Below are positions 8,745 to 19,000 of a stretch of DNA of 64,000 bases, piece after piece. The position numbers were made by a program, and so were the translations under genes. Each line of letters begins with the position of its first letter. Position 1 is the first letter of the stretch. The notes beneath the pieces are model-generated. The model searched no databases, was not told where the DNA came from, and worked only from the letters and a program-made list of their open reading frames with translations. Location: the NCBI GenBank assembly GCA_964520585.1, contig CAZFOO010000007.1, positions 8,891 to 72,890 of the forward strand, in the 5' to 3' direction. Source of the stretch: PXAP01 sp964520585 (GTDB lineage Bacteria; Bacteroidota; Bacteroidia; Bacteroidales; PUMT01).

Positions 8745-9728
8745 TTAATTTTTTTTAGGCCTGACGCCTATACTATATTTATATTGAGGTACACCGCCAA
8801 TGGGAATTACATAGAACGGCAGGGCCTCATCATACTGGTTGCGTATATTAACTACTACATTATTGTTTCTTACCGGGGGACTTTCCCGTTTGTGGAACTG
8901 TACATCCAGGGAGGTATTGCGTTCATCCGGAAAAATGGAAAATTCATCTTCTTCCCAGTTATCATCACCTGAGACCTTGAGCAACTGGCCTTGCCGTTCG
9001 ACAGATACAAGCCTTATTATACCATCATCATCCCAGTCAAAATTGGATATCTTTACAGATACGGTTTGTTCGTCAATATAAGGATAAATATGCGATACCT
9101 GTCCCGGATCATCCCACATTCTGAAGGTGTATTCATACGCAAAGGCGTTTGCCCCTTCAATAGGAATATTTCGTTCCGGACTGGTGCTCAGATAATAACG
9201 ATAAAGATTCCCGTCATCACCCTCTAATCCCTCTGCTATTATTTTGAATACGTTACCTGCAAACTGTTCCTCGTATTCACCTTGCGTGGGACTGAAAGGG
9301 CCAAAGGTGTACCAGTTGTCGTCCCATTCCGGATCTTCTCCGAATGTTCTTGATGCCAACAGGTTTCCACTCCGGTAATCGCCAACCGGAGCCACCTCTT
9401 TGGAGTCCGTATTTGAGTGGGCTCCCTCGCCGCCATAAACCGAGAAATTTGTGCGGGAATCCCAGATCCCGTTGATCTCATCATTTTGTCCACCGGTTTC
9501 GGGATCAAATACTCTTATATAAACTGGTTCAGTATAGGATTCCGGGACCAGGAAGAAAAAGGCCTGGCTGAAATCGTCATCACCCCAGGAGGTGCTTGAG
9601 CCTGGACCGAAAGTGACCAGGAAGGGGATATTTTCATCCTGGGCGGGAACAGGCTGGGAAAAACCTTTATAGCCTGTCCATGGAAGCAGGGCTGCAAAGA
9701 TATATATAAGCAAGGTATATTTTCTCAT
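8745..9728 (-). CDS. Secreted protein of unknown function, paired with the propeller sensor
   Basis: 327 residues with a signal peptide (MRKYTLLIYIFAALLPWTG, cleavage probably after the Gln/Pro-rich region near 25-30). The rest looks like an extracellular beta-rich protein, rich in Asp, Gly, Tyr and Trp (for example FGPGSSTSWGDDDFSQ), with many acidic clusters that could bind calcium. No catalytic motif, lipobox or T9SS sorting domain was seen, and I do not recognise the family. It is the first gene of a likely two-gene unit with the propeller phosphatase, so it may act in the same surface-sensing process; that is inference from position only. Confidence 0.7.
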   Translation of the reverse strand: MRKYTLLIYIFAALLPWTGYKGFSQPVPAQDENIPFLVTFGPGSSTSWGDDDFSQAFFFLVPESYTEPVYIRVFDPETGGQNDEINGIWDSRTNFSVYGGEGAHSNTDSKEVAPVGDYRSGNLLASRTFGEDPEWDDNWYTFGPFSPTQGEYEEQFAGNVFKIIAEGLEGDDGNLYRYYLSTSPERNIPIEGANAFAYEYTFRMWDDPGQVSHIYPYIDEQTVSVKISNFDWDDDGIIRLVSVERQGQLLKVSGDDNWEEDEFSIFPDERNTSLDVQFHKRESPPVRNNNVVVNIRNQYDEALPFYVIPIGGVPQYKYSIGVRPKKN

Positions 9729-10052
9729 TACAAAATTTTTGACTTAACAATATTTATATACGGTCAGATGTGCAAACAGTTTCCTTTTTTTGATGAAAGC
9801 GGAAAAAAGTTAAGTAAACAGGCATATTCCCTGTTTAATAGTATTTGCCTAAGCAAAGATTGTGCCTTTTTGCAGGGATCAGAGGGTTGACCAGGTATTT
9901 AAATGGCCGGTTATTTAAACATAAATCAGAAATAATTAAGCATAACCTTGCAATATTATATTGCAAACCATTCTCCAATCCGTTACTTCAAAATTTTTAA
10001 AGAGATTTTAGCTTAAAGAAAGTTTTATCCATAGTAAATTCCGGTAACTGGT
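9729..10052. other. Intergenic region with two inverted repeats
   Basis: 324 bp of AT-rich sequence between two minus-strand genes. It should hold the promoter of the secreted-protein/sensor pair and the 3' end of the T9SS operon. It contains a 7-bp hairpin (9816-9836, AAACAGG/CCTGTTT) and a 9-bp near-palindrome (9948-9966). No TANNTTTG -7 element was found close upstream of the start at 9728. No gene is seen. Confidence 0.5.
9948..9966. promoter_or_regulatory. 19-bp palindrome, possible operator
   Basis: TTGCAATAT-T-ATATTGCAA is a perfect 9-bp inverted repeat with a one-base centre. A one-base loop is too tight for an RNA hairpin with a full stem, so a dimeric DNA-binding protein site is more likely. 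It lies 87 bp downstream of the PD40-PKD gene and 220 bp upstream of the secreted-protein gene. Confidence 0.4.
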
Positions 10053-11453
10053 CTAATCTTCAATCTTAATATATTTGTATACACATTTTTTTTGCTCTCC
10101 CCATGGCGATTCAGGATCGGAGACAACCCCCAGGCTTACCTGGTAAACACCAGGGACATCATATATATGGCTGATAATTTCACCTTCATATTGTGTCCCG
10201 TCACCCATTTCCCAGTAATAACCCTCAACATCAAAATTCCTGAGATAGGTTTCAGAAGCATCAAAAGTTATCAGTTTGCCGGTGCGAGCGCTGTCCGGTG
10301 AAGTGATATAGGGCTGCTCTATTCTTTCAATCCTGAACGGGTAATATGCAACATTATTCTGAACCTCACCTGTAACCCTGTCAATTACATCCAGGCGGAC
10401 GGTATAACTGCCAATATCCTCAAAACAGTGTTCTGCTTCCTGGCCCCTGATACGTGTGCCGTCGCCCATATCCCATTCATAATAGAGCTGGGTAGTATCA
10501 ATATCTTCAGCTGTCTCCTCATAAAAAACATAACAGAGGGGAGGCTCCTGTATACTGTCACATTGAGAGAATTTAGGGAAAGTGGATATGAAAGAATATA
10601 TATTATCCGATCCTGCACGCCCTGAAGAAAAATACCCGGACACTAGCTCCCTATCCGCAATAAAGCCAAAATCATCTGCCTCTGAATTCAGGGGTTCCGG
10701 AAGTCTCACCGGGATTTGCCATTCCTTATCTTCTGTCTTACTGTAAAACAAGTCGAGGGTCCCCCGGTTATTGTTATTGGAAGAATAATAAAGCCGTCCA
10801 CCGGGATGAATATAGGGAAATACCTCGTCCTTTTCAGAATTGATGACCATACCCAGGTTGACCGGAGCTGACCAGCTTTGCCCCTGCAATGTTGATGTAT
10901 ATATGTCCATCCCACCATATCCGCCCGGCATATCGCTGGCAAAATACAAGGTCTTTCCATCATCGCTTACAGCAGGGTGGGTTACATTATAGTTGTTGCT
11001 GTTAAATGGAAATTGAATTATGTTGGTCCATTCGCCGTTAATATATTCAGCCATAAATATGCCAAGTAAAGATGCATCTTTTTGCTTGTCCGGCAGATTC
11101 CTTGTAAAAAAAATCCTTGATCCGTCAGCCGTAAAACTTACTGGTCCGTCATGATAGTTACTGCTCAGGTTCCTGGACAGAATATCAGGATTATGCCATT
11201 TGCCTGTCTGGCTTTGATCAGTATAGTAGATGTTGAGAAGATTCTCTCCCCGGTCTGTAATCCTGGTTATCAGGAATTCCTTCCTTCTGTTGGTGACAAA
11301 CACAATCCCCTTGTTGAAATATACAGGAGCAAACTCATCATACTGATCGCTGGTAAAAGGTAACCGGGTAATTTCCAAAAAGTTTTCGCTTTGGGCAGGT
11401 GATAAAAAGACCGTGCAAGTAAACAGACCCAAAAGGCAGCAATATTTCTTCAT
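10053..11453 (-). CDS. PD40 beta-propeller protein with two PKD domains (T9SS-associated)
   Basis: 466 residues with a signal peptide (residues 1-20, ending SPAQS). The middle part is a six-bladed-type propeller of PD40/WD40-like repeats (for example YFASDMPGGYGGMDIY, LYYSSNNNNRGTLDLF). The C-terminal third holds two PKD-like domains, each with the WDMGDGT/WEMGDGT signature. No OmpA domain follows, unlike PorE. It starts 2 bp after the PorP/SprF gene and is the last gene of a three-gene unit. The likely role is an envelope accessory to secretion or surface attachment of the cargo encoded upstream. Confidence 0.8.
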   Translation of the reverse strand: MKKYCCLLGLFTCTVFLSPAQSENFLEITRLPFTSDQYDEFAPVYFNKGIVFVTNRRKEFLITRITDRGENLLNIYYTDQSQTGKWHNPDILSRNLSSNYHDGPVSFTADGSRIFFTRNLPDKQKDASLLGIFMAEYINGEWTNIIQFPFNSNNYNVTHPAVSDDGKTLYFASDMPGGYGGMDIYTSTLQGQSWSAPVNLGMVINSEKDEVFPYIHPGGRLYYSSNNNNRGTLDLFYSKTEDKEWQIPVRLPEPLNSEADDFGFIADRELVSGYFSSGRAGSDNIYSFISTFPKFSQCDSIQEPPLCYVFYEETAEDIDTTQLYYEWDMGDGTRIRGQEAEHCFEDIGSYTVRLDVIDRVTGEVQNNVAYYPFRIERIEQPYITSPDSARTGKLITFDASETYLRNFDVEGYYWEMGDGTQYEGEIISHIYDVPGVYQVSLGVVSDPESPWGEQKKCVYKYIKIED

Positions 11454-11455
11454 TA

Positions 11456-12367
11456 TTAAAAGTATCGTGGATTAACAGCATTTACCCTGTATCTGAAATC
11501 GTATATCAGCACTATCTCATGCGAACCGTTGTTGTAATTATTTAGATGTCCGAGTGAATAATCATAGGTATATCCGATTCTAAACTGCTCATTCAGCTGG
11601 ACCTTGACCAGGCCTACCACTGCATTTTCAAGGCGGTAGGATGCACCTAACCATACGCGATCCGCCAGAATGAAGGAAAGGTTGGCATCTATCTGGACAG
11701 GGTTCCTTTCATTATATTTCACCAGAAAGCTGGGCTTGATCTTTACCCCGCCTCTGCCGGCCACGAACCCACCACTTACCAGGTAATTATAATTACTCAT
11801 ATCATGGTATGAAACAGCTTTTGAATTCCTGGTGCTGTCACTCAGGAACAGGGGGATGGATGCACCGATAAAAAAGCGGTCTGCATAATAGTATGCGCCA
11901 AATCCGAAATTGGGAAGCATATCACTCGAACCGGGATCAGAAAAAACAATATCGCCGGGATCATGAAGTGAGAGTTTGTTCCAGTTGACATTTCTGTTAA
12001 CACCACCAGCCTTCAGTCCAAGAGAAAGCCTTCCTCCTGCAAATGGAAGACGATAGGCATAATTTATATACAGGCTGGTATTGTTTCTTACATCGATTTG
12101 TTCATTATGCAAAAAGACCCCCAGTGCTATTTTTTCATTCTTCAGTGGGGTGTGGGCACTCAGTGTTTGTGAAACCGGTGCTCCGTCAAAACCTACCCAT
12201 TGATTCCGGTAACCGATCGTAATATTAAAAACATCACGGCTGCCGGCATAGGCCGGGTTAAGGGCAAGTCCGTTGAGCATATACTGGCTGTATACCGGGA
12301 ATAAATGCTGGGATCCTGCTTTTGCAGAAAGGAGCATTATTACAGATATGATAAGTAATTTTCTCAA
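11456..12367 (-). CDS. PorP/SprF family type IX secretion outer-membrane protein
   Basis: 303 residues; signal peptide (MRKLLIISVIMLLSAKAGSQ), then the family N-terminal signature FPVYSQYMLNGLALNPAYAG and alternating beta-strand pattern to the end. PorP/SprF proteins are outer-membrane barrels tied to T9SS; in Flavobacterium johnsoniae SprF is required for surface delivery of the adhesin SprB. Here the gene lies 11 bp downstream of a type B cargo gene and 2 bp upstream of the PD40-PKD gene. This linkage is the typical arrangement for a cargo-specific PorP/SprF. Confidence 0.92.
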   Translation of the reverse strand: MRKLLIISVIMLLSAKAGSQHLFPVYSQYMLNGLALNPAYAGSRDVFNITIGYRNQWVGFDGAPVSQTLSAHTPLKNEKIALGVFLHNEQIDVRNNTSLYINYAYRLPFAGGRLSLGLKAGGVNRNVNWNKLSLHDPGDIVFSDPGSSDMLPNFGFGAYYYADRFFIGASIPLFLSDSTRNSKAVSYHDMSNYNYLVSGGFVAGRGGVKIKPSFLVKYNERNPVQIDANLSFILADRVWLGASYRLENAVVGLVKVQLNEQFRIGYTYDYSLGHLNNYNNGSHEIVLIYDFRYRVNAVNPRYF

Positions 12368-12378
12368 CTGTGCAGCTT

Positions 12379-15300
12379 TTAACGTTTCAGTACTATGAAG
12401 CCTTTGTATGAATACTGGTTATTAACGTTCAGTATATAATAATATGTATCCTCCGGCAGTGGCCTTCCGTTAATGTCTTTTCCGTCCCAGTCATTCTGAT
12501 AGTTTACCCTTTTGTAAACTATATTACCCTGCCGGTTGAAAATAATAAGTTCATTATCTGATGAATTCTCTATTCCCCTGACTATAAATCTGTCATTGTA
12601 ACCACTGTTGTTAGGAGAAAAGCCGTTCGGCGCTTCGATATCCTTAACCGTTATGGTTACAATATCCGATACCGGTTCACAGACTCCATTATAAATCGTC
12701 CATTCAAAAATATTTTCTCCAAAGGCTAAATCTGTAACCATTGTTTCCTCCTCATTGGGAAAGACAATGCTGCCGTTTCCTTTCACTACTTCCCATACAC
12801 CGTATGCAGTCGGAATATTATCAGGAAGTGATCCTTCCATGCTGGTTTCAAAAAGAAATCTCAGATCCTGATCTTCGCCGGCGTCTGGCTGATCTGGTTG
12901 TTCGTAAAATGTAACCGTTATTTCATCACTGGTGGCACATTGCCAGTTGGTCTCTGTCCATCTGAACTGGTGTGTACCGTATTCAGTGACTTCCACCAGG
13001 GCATCCGGTTTTGTATTGTCGGGACTGTATACGGCTGATGCAGAAGGAGAGGTCCATAATCCCTTTCCAAAATCCGGAACAGCATTCAGCCGGTATTCGG
13101 GTCCGCATATTTCTTCGCCGTCACCCGCAAAAGTATTGGGGAATGCGTAAACCCTAAGTGTGGCCTCCCCTTTCATGTATTCCCCTTCAGTTGGGGCCAG
13201 ACAACCATGACTGTCGGTCAGCGATACAATACTGAAGACATGTGTCGTTGAGTCCTGGGAAGGGGGACTGACCTCAATGGTATGCACCGGTCCGGTTATT
13301 TCGTCGGCAGAATATTCAACAGTTCCGGATGCGAAAACCAGGTCCCATGGTCCGTCACCCTGAAGGTTAAAGGTAAGCTCTCTTTGTTCTCCCATACACA
13401 GGGAATCGGTTATACTGACCAGCTCTGCAAAAGAAAACGGGTGAAATTCAACCTGCACCAGATTACTTGTATCTTTGCATACATCATTTAATCCGCTGGA
13501 AACAATTCTGCGGAAATATGTCGTATCTGACAGCGCCTGGGAATGATAGTCACTCTCTGCATAATTACCGTCTGCTTCTGACCAGGAACCGCTTATTGGG
13601 GTACTTTCCCATAAATAACTGTAATCACCGTCTCCTCCTTCCGGCGTGGAACCGGTGAAAATTTCAGGTGAGGCCATATAGCATATTGTCTGGCTTCCGG
13701 AAATGGAGTTGGAGGAAATAGAAGGAAGGACAAATACTGAATGAGGGGGACTTGTGTCTGTGCAGGCTCCGGATATTACTGTTCTCCTATAGCGGGTGGT
13801 GTCAAATAGCTCACCGGGACTGTATGTTGCCTGGTTGCCGTTGTTATCTGTGACTTGCCATGTTTCATCTGTGCTCTTCTCCCATGTATAAGCGTATGAG
13901 CCGTCCCCTCCCGATATCTGTCCAGCAGGGTTGACAGGTTGAGGTGTGTCTCCGTAGCAAATGGTCTGATCTTCGTCAAGAATATTATTAGTTATTGAGG
14001 GGTGAACAACTACCGGAACAATGTTAGAACTGTCGGTACATACTCCTGATGTGGCAATCCGTCTGTATGAGGTTGATTCAAAAAGGGCCGGGGGTGAATA
14101 GCTTAACTGGTCATTGTCATCTTCAGTTACTGTCCAGTCTGCAGAATTTCCTTCAGACATGATCCACTGGTATTCGTAACTGCCTGTACCACCCTGAACC
14201 GGGGAAGGGCCTTCGAGCGGTTCGGCGGTTTCTCCTTCGCAGATCGTCTGCTCATCCGAAATAGTATTTCCAATAATTTTTGGTTGTATTGTTACAGTTA
14301 TATAATTACTTGAGTCAATCACAGATGGAACACTCTGATCCTTTACAACTCTCATGAAGCTGGTGTTTTCTGCCAGAGGACCCGGCTGAAAATCCATTTC
14401 TGTCGCACCTGCTATTACCGTCCATTCTTCGCTTCCGGTTTGCATTAACCATTCATATTCATATGGTTTTATGCCTCCCCTGGGTTGTGTTCCTTCAATA
14501 ATGTCCGGAGAGGTGTCTTCGCAGACCAAAAGCCTGGAAGTCCTGATTCCATTAAAAAGAAGTCCGTTAAGCGATATTTCAAGTTCTGTAATTGCATCTC
14601 CCGGAGAGCCGACGGTTGAGCCAAAGGGATCATTTTGCTGAATATTGGTGCCACTGGCTCCCGGCTGAACAAAAAAGTTTACCCCTGGGGGGAGGCTGGT
14701 ACCTGAATGAATAACTGATCCGCCACCTCCGCCGCCGCCTGTTCCGGCCCTGACATGATAATCCACATCGCCCCCGTTTCCTCCGCGGACATATATGTTG
14801 ATTGTGCCTATGTAATTATCGGTCGAGGTTATTACCGTTCCACCTGCACCACCACCGCCTGCTCCTGCTGTGGAGGGAGTTGCGACAGATTCACCGTCGG
14901 CGTAAATGCCGTATTCTTCCGTTCCTTGAAGGTCATTGGCAATGATGATAACCATTCCTCCGCCGTTGCCCCCGGAGGTGGCTTTTCTCTCCCCAAACTC
15001 GGTTGATCCGCCACCTCCCCCGCCAAGGAAGAAACGGTTTACAAAAACACCAGTTTCATCCAGTAATTGTTCTTCAAGCCTGTAACCACCAACTCCTCCT
15101 GTTTCATTCCCGTTGCTGCCTGAATCCGGACAATCTTCAGATTCACGGCCACCGAAGCCACCCTGACCAAAATTGCCTCCACCCCCGCCGCCGGCAAACT
15201 TACCGTTTCCGCCACCTCCGGCATTTGCCAGTCTCCCTTTGCCGTGTACAAAATTATTTTCAATGGGGTAGGAATATTCTATTTCATCTATCTCCTCAAT

Positions 15301-15966
15301 ATAATAGGTTGCCGGCCCGTCTCCTTTTATGCCGGCCTTATCAGAGCCTTCGGGAAAAGAAAATGTTTCCCTTTCTTCAGCATTACTGCATTCGTCGGTA
15401 ACGCGTTCAACGGGAGGGCCTCCGGTGAATCCTTTTGTCGAAAGATCTATGTCGGCTTCAAGAGACAGTGTGTTGGTTACCATAAGGGCTAGAATACCTC
15501 CGGTAGTTCCGTTCCACGGATCTGCAGTAAGAGTACCGGTGACCGTTGCGGATTCGTATCCTTTTACCTTAACAAGCTGGATAGATCCGGCCGGGTCGTA
15601 ATCTTTAAGAAATTCCCGGGTAAAGGTGACTGTGTTTCCTGTAATTTCATCTATCAGCAGGAACTCATAATTTCCGGCATCATATATGTTATGCGGATTG
15701 CCGTATTCCCCCGGAGGTTCGGTGAGCACCCCAAAACCTCTCATCTGGATAAGCAATACTGTATCCCCTTCTGAGAAAAGACCGGGTTCGGCTACAGTAA
15801 CAGACTGATTACCTTCTACAGACTCAACGGCAGAATAGGTGTTAATAACTCCTGATATTTCGGTTTGAGAATAGAGGGAAGGTAAATATATCAACAGAAA
15901 CAGGAGCAGAATAAAAGAGGCCCCTGATCCTTTAGTGATGATATTGATGTAAGTTCCGGCTGTCAA
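12379..15966 (-). CDS. Large secreted T9SS type B cargo (gliding-motility C-terminal domain) with Gly-rich and Cys-repeat regions
   Basis: About 1195 residues from the TTG at 15966. After a signal peptide (hydrophobic stretch ending LPSLYSQ), the first third contains clusters of 5-8 glycines around a barrel-like repeat region (bases about 14700-15240). Next come four related modules of about 90 residues (about 13450-14530), each starting C-x-G/D-x-T/S-P and containing a GG-x-Y-x-Y-x-W core and a late Thr-Arg-Arg-Cys segment. The C terminus carries the CHU_C/type B sorting domain: NGFSPNNSGYNDRF, IFNRQGNIVY, YKGFIVLKR. This domain directs export and attachment through T9SS, and PorP/SprF is encoded next. 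No enzyme domain was seen; an adhesin or surface-filament role is inferred. An upstream TTG at 16065 is rejected because it lies in the -33 box. Confidence 0.85.
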   Translation of the reverse strand: MTAGTYINIITKGSGASFILLLFLLIYLPSLYSQTEISGVINTYSAVESVEGNQSVTVAEPGLFSEGDTVLLIQMRGFGVLTEPPGEYGNPHNIYDAGNYEFLLIDEITGNTVTFTREFLKDYDPAGSIQLVKVKGYESATVTGTLTADPWNGTTGGILALMVTNTLSLEADIDLSTKGFTGGPPVERVTDECSNAEERETFSFPEGSDKAGIKGDGPATYYIEEIDEIEYSYPIENNFVHGKGRLANAGGGGNGKFAGGGGGGNFGQGGFGGRESEDCPDSGSNGNETGGVGGYRLEEQLLDETGVFVNRFFLGGGGGGSTEFGERKATSGGNGGGMVIIIANDLQGTEEYGIYADGESVATPSTAGAGGGGAGGTVITSTDNYIGTINIYVRGGNGGDVDYHVRAGTGGGGGGGSVIHSGTSLPPGVNFFVQPGASGTNIQQNDPFGSTVGSPGDAITELEISLNGLLFNGIRTSRLLVCEDTSPDIIEGTQPRGGIKPYEYEWLMQTGSEEWTVIAGATEMDFQPGPLAENTSFMRVVKDQSVPSVIDSSNYITVTIQPKIIGNTISDEQTICEGETAEPLEGPSPVQGGTGSYEYQWIMSEGNSADWTVTEDDNDQLSYSPPALFESTSYRRIATSGVCTDSSNIVPVVVHPSITNNILDEDQTICYGDTPQPVNPAGQISGGDGSYAYTWEKSTDETWQVTDNNGNQATYSPGELFDTTRYRRTVISGACTDTSPPHSVFVLPSISSNSISGSQTICYMASPEIFTGSTPEGGDGDYSYLWESTPISGSWSEADGNYAESDYHSQALSDTTYFRRIVSSGLNDVCKDTSNLVQVEFHPFSFAELVSITDSLCMGEQRELTFNLQGDGPWDLVFASGTVEYSADEITGPVHTIEVSPPSQDSTTHVFSIVSLTDSHGCLAPTEGEYMKGEATLRVYAFPNTFAGDGEEICGPEYRLNAVPDFGKGLWTSPSASAVYSPDNTKPDALVEVTEYGTHQFRWTETNWQCATSDEITVTFYEQPDQPDAGEDQDLRFLFETSMEGSLPDNIPTAYGVWEVVKGNGSIVFPNEEETMVTDLAFGENIFEWTIYNGVCEPVSDIVTITVKDIEAPNGFSPNNSGYNDRFIVRGIENSSDNELIIFNRQGNIVYKRVNYQNDWDGKDINGRPLPEDTYYYILNVNNQYSYKGFIVLKR

Positions 15967-16036
15967 TGTTTCTGCAGAATTAAATATGCGGGATAAAACT
16001 AATATATTTTTATTGAATTTATTAAACTCAGAAAAA

Positions 16037-16066
16037 CAAATATAACAATTACCTGAATATATCAAA
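16037..16066 (-). promoter_or_regulatory. Bacteroidota-type promoter for the T9SS operon
   Basis: On the minus strand TTTG (16063-16066), 18 bp, TATATTTG (16037-16044). Transcription should begin near 16030, so translation must start downstream. The only in-frame start candidate between there and the signal peptide is TTG at 15966. The promoter sits between the histidine kinase stop (16083) and the cargo gene, making this a separate unit. Confidence 0.7.
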
Positions 16067-16082
16067 CTGAATTAACCCTTAT

Positions 16083-19000
16083 TTATGCTTGCTTATCTTT
16101 TTCAGCACAGGGGAGTTTAAACCAGAAACAGCTTCCTTGCTGGTGAACGGTGGTGAAACCTATTTTACCACCATATTGCTCAACTATGTTTTTTACAATC
16201 GCAAGTCCAAGTCCCATTCCTCCTGATTTGGTAGTAAAGTTAGGAGTAAATAATTTACTCCTAACATTTTCAGGAATTCCAGTTCCGTTATCACATATTC
16301 TTACCAACGCCATATCCGGCTCTCTGATCAGTTCTATGGTAATCCTTCCTTCCCGGTCCTTAGGTATCGATTGAACAGAATTTTTAAGCAGGTTAATGAA
16401 TATCCGGTTTAACTGCATTTTATCGGAAATCACGTAAAGGCTGTCAATTCCATTCATACTAAGTGATATGTCAACATTCTCGGTGCTTTCAAAGAGGTTT
16501 GTTATACCGGTTATAGTACTGACAATATCCACTTCTGCGGTCGAGGCTTTTGGCAATTTTGCGAAATTGGAAAAAGCTGTTGCAATTGAAGAAAGATGAT
16601 CTATCTGTTCTATGAGATTGCGAGTGGTCTTTTTCATTACCTCATCCCAGTTATCAACTTTATCTTCCCATGATCTTTGAAGGTGCTGAATGCTTAGTTT
16701 CATTGGAGTGAGAGGGTTTTTTATTTCGTGGGCTATTTGTTTTGCCATTTCCCGCCAGGCACTTTCCCGTTCTGATCTGGCAAGTAAATCAGCACTGTTT
16801 TCCAGCTCCACTACCATACGGTTATATTCTTTTATTAGGCTTCCAATCTCATCATCACTATCGTAATCTATCTGTTCATTTGTTTTTCCAATAGACAACT
16901 CACGCAATTTGTTCTTTATAAGCTGCAGGGGTTTGGTGATGGTGTTGGAAACTATAACTGCTATAAGTATGGTTATGAGGATCAGGATTGCATAAATATT
17001 GGCTACTGCAATGACAAGCGTATAGATTTCCTTTTTCAGGATCGACTGCCTGGTAAAATAGGGCAGATTAAGGTAGGAGAGGATTTCGTTGTTATCATTG
17101 GTAAGTGGTACATATGCTGATAAGTATGATAGATTGCTGATCGATTCTTCATGTACATAACGAACATTGTTCTCAAGCAGCAGTTTTGAATATGCCTGTG
17201 GATTCATCTGCTCGCCAATTAATCCAAGCTCGAAAACTTCCGGCCTTGAGGAAGTATAAAGCTTCCCTTCCAGGTCATAAAGATTAATGTCGGTGTAAAA
17301 TACATTAGACAGCCTGATCAATATTCCGGTAATATAATATTCTATTTCCGGTGTAAGTTCATCTTCCATGCCAAGGCGGTATTCCAAATCTAAAAGCACG
17401 GACTGGATTTTTTCACTGATATTATCATACTGTTTGTTTTCAAATTGCCTGATATTATAGTAGATGGTGCCGGCACCGATAATAATGAGGGAAAGCAATA
17501 GTACCCCGATCATCGAAAACTTGATCTTGTTTTTAAAATCTATCCGCCACTTCTTCAAATTGAAGGGGTATGTGCATATCAACAAGGCCACACTGTATAT
17601 CAGGTAAAAAAAGAGAAAAGTGTATGAAAGGGAAGTAAGAAGATCAACAGTCGTGATTTTTTGTTTGCTTAATACGATTACGTTTTCATTATCTATTTGA
17701 TATACCAGGTGCTCATATCCCTCTTTTTCCAGGAAAGAAAACTCTTCTCCCCGTTCCGGTTCAAATTGCAGGTTTAGGGGATAGGGATATATACCAGAAC
17801 GGGTTATTAGCTGGTCGTTGAAATACTTTGCATGAGAGTATTGAAGCATTACCTGGTTACTGGGGAAAGAGCCCTCGATCAATAATTCCGGATAACCGAG
17901 CTGATCATCCATGATTTTGCTGTCGAGTGAAATGAATAAAGTTATTTCATTTGGATACTGATCGAACTCATAAACCAGTATTCCCAAATAGCTTATTCTT
18001 CCATTCAGATTATCGAGAAAGAAGAAATCCGATTCAGCGGAAACAGGCACTCCGTATTCATCGATCATATCATAAAAAAATGTGTAACAGTCCACCAACT
18101 CATTCACATCTTCAAGCAAAAGGTCCGAGTTATGAGCGCATGACGCAACCTGTAGTTCATATTTCCTGAAATAGCCGTTGAAGTAGCTGTCTTTTAAATA
18201 ATTATACAATTCGTAATCTTCGTGACTAGGTGATCCAAGCATTGAAAGTATTATATCATCTTTTTCAAGCTCTTTCTCTACCTCTTCAAGTAAAAACTCG
18301 GCAACCTGGTCCCTCTCATTCGCCAGATTGACGGCAATTACCTGTTTTATGTTTTTTTCTTTTGCCCTGCTTTTATTTGTAATAGTGGCAAGTGAAAAAA
18401 GTGATATTAATAATACAAGAATTACCTGGAATGAATATGTGTACCGGTATCTGAAAAATCTGACACCGGTTATGGCGCCAAAAAGTGCAATAAAAAACAG
18501 AACAGTATATATGTTCAGGGAGTTGCCCTGATAAACATAGGTAATTATCCCGGCAGTCAGCGATATCACTATTATTACTATAAACCTCTTTAAATTAACT
18601 AACAGGGATGACAAAAAGATAATCCTGTCTGCGATAAGAACCAGTGACGCCAGAAGAATTGCAATGATAAGATATGCAATGAGGCTGAACTGGTTAAGTT
18701 GTATAAAATTGTGGACTTCAAGTTGGATATTTGAGTTGAAAATAAGTCCGGAAAACATGTTATGGAAATAAAGCATATAGGCTGTAAGTCCTATATTCAT
18801 TATCACTGTATAAGCTATACATTTTATATTGCATTTAGGTGATCGTTTTTCAGGTAATCTGAAATGAACCGAAAAACAGATAGCAGCAAAAAGAATAAAT
18901 ACAGCATTTATCAGGAAATCGCCCAAAGATGGGAATAGCGAAGACTTTGCATAATGTTGTGGCTGGAATAGTGAGTAGCTTTTAAATATTTGAGGATAAT

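Noticed and set aside
14700..15240. Plus-strand frames rich in Pro, Arg, Cys and His opposite the cargo's glycine region
   Set aside because: They are the antisense reading of GG-rich codons and have no independent gene features.
15966..16065. N-terminal extension of the T9SS cargo from 16065
   Set aside because: The start codon overlaps the -33 box and the added residues have no signal-peptide role.
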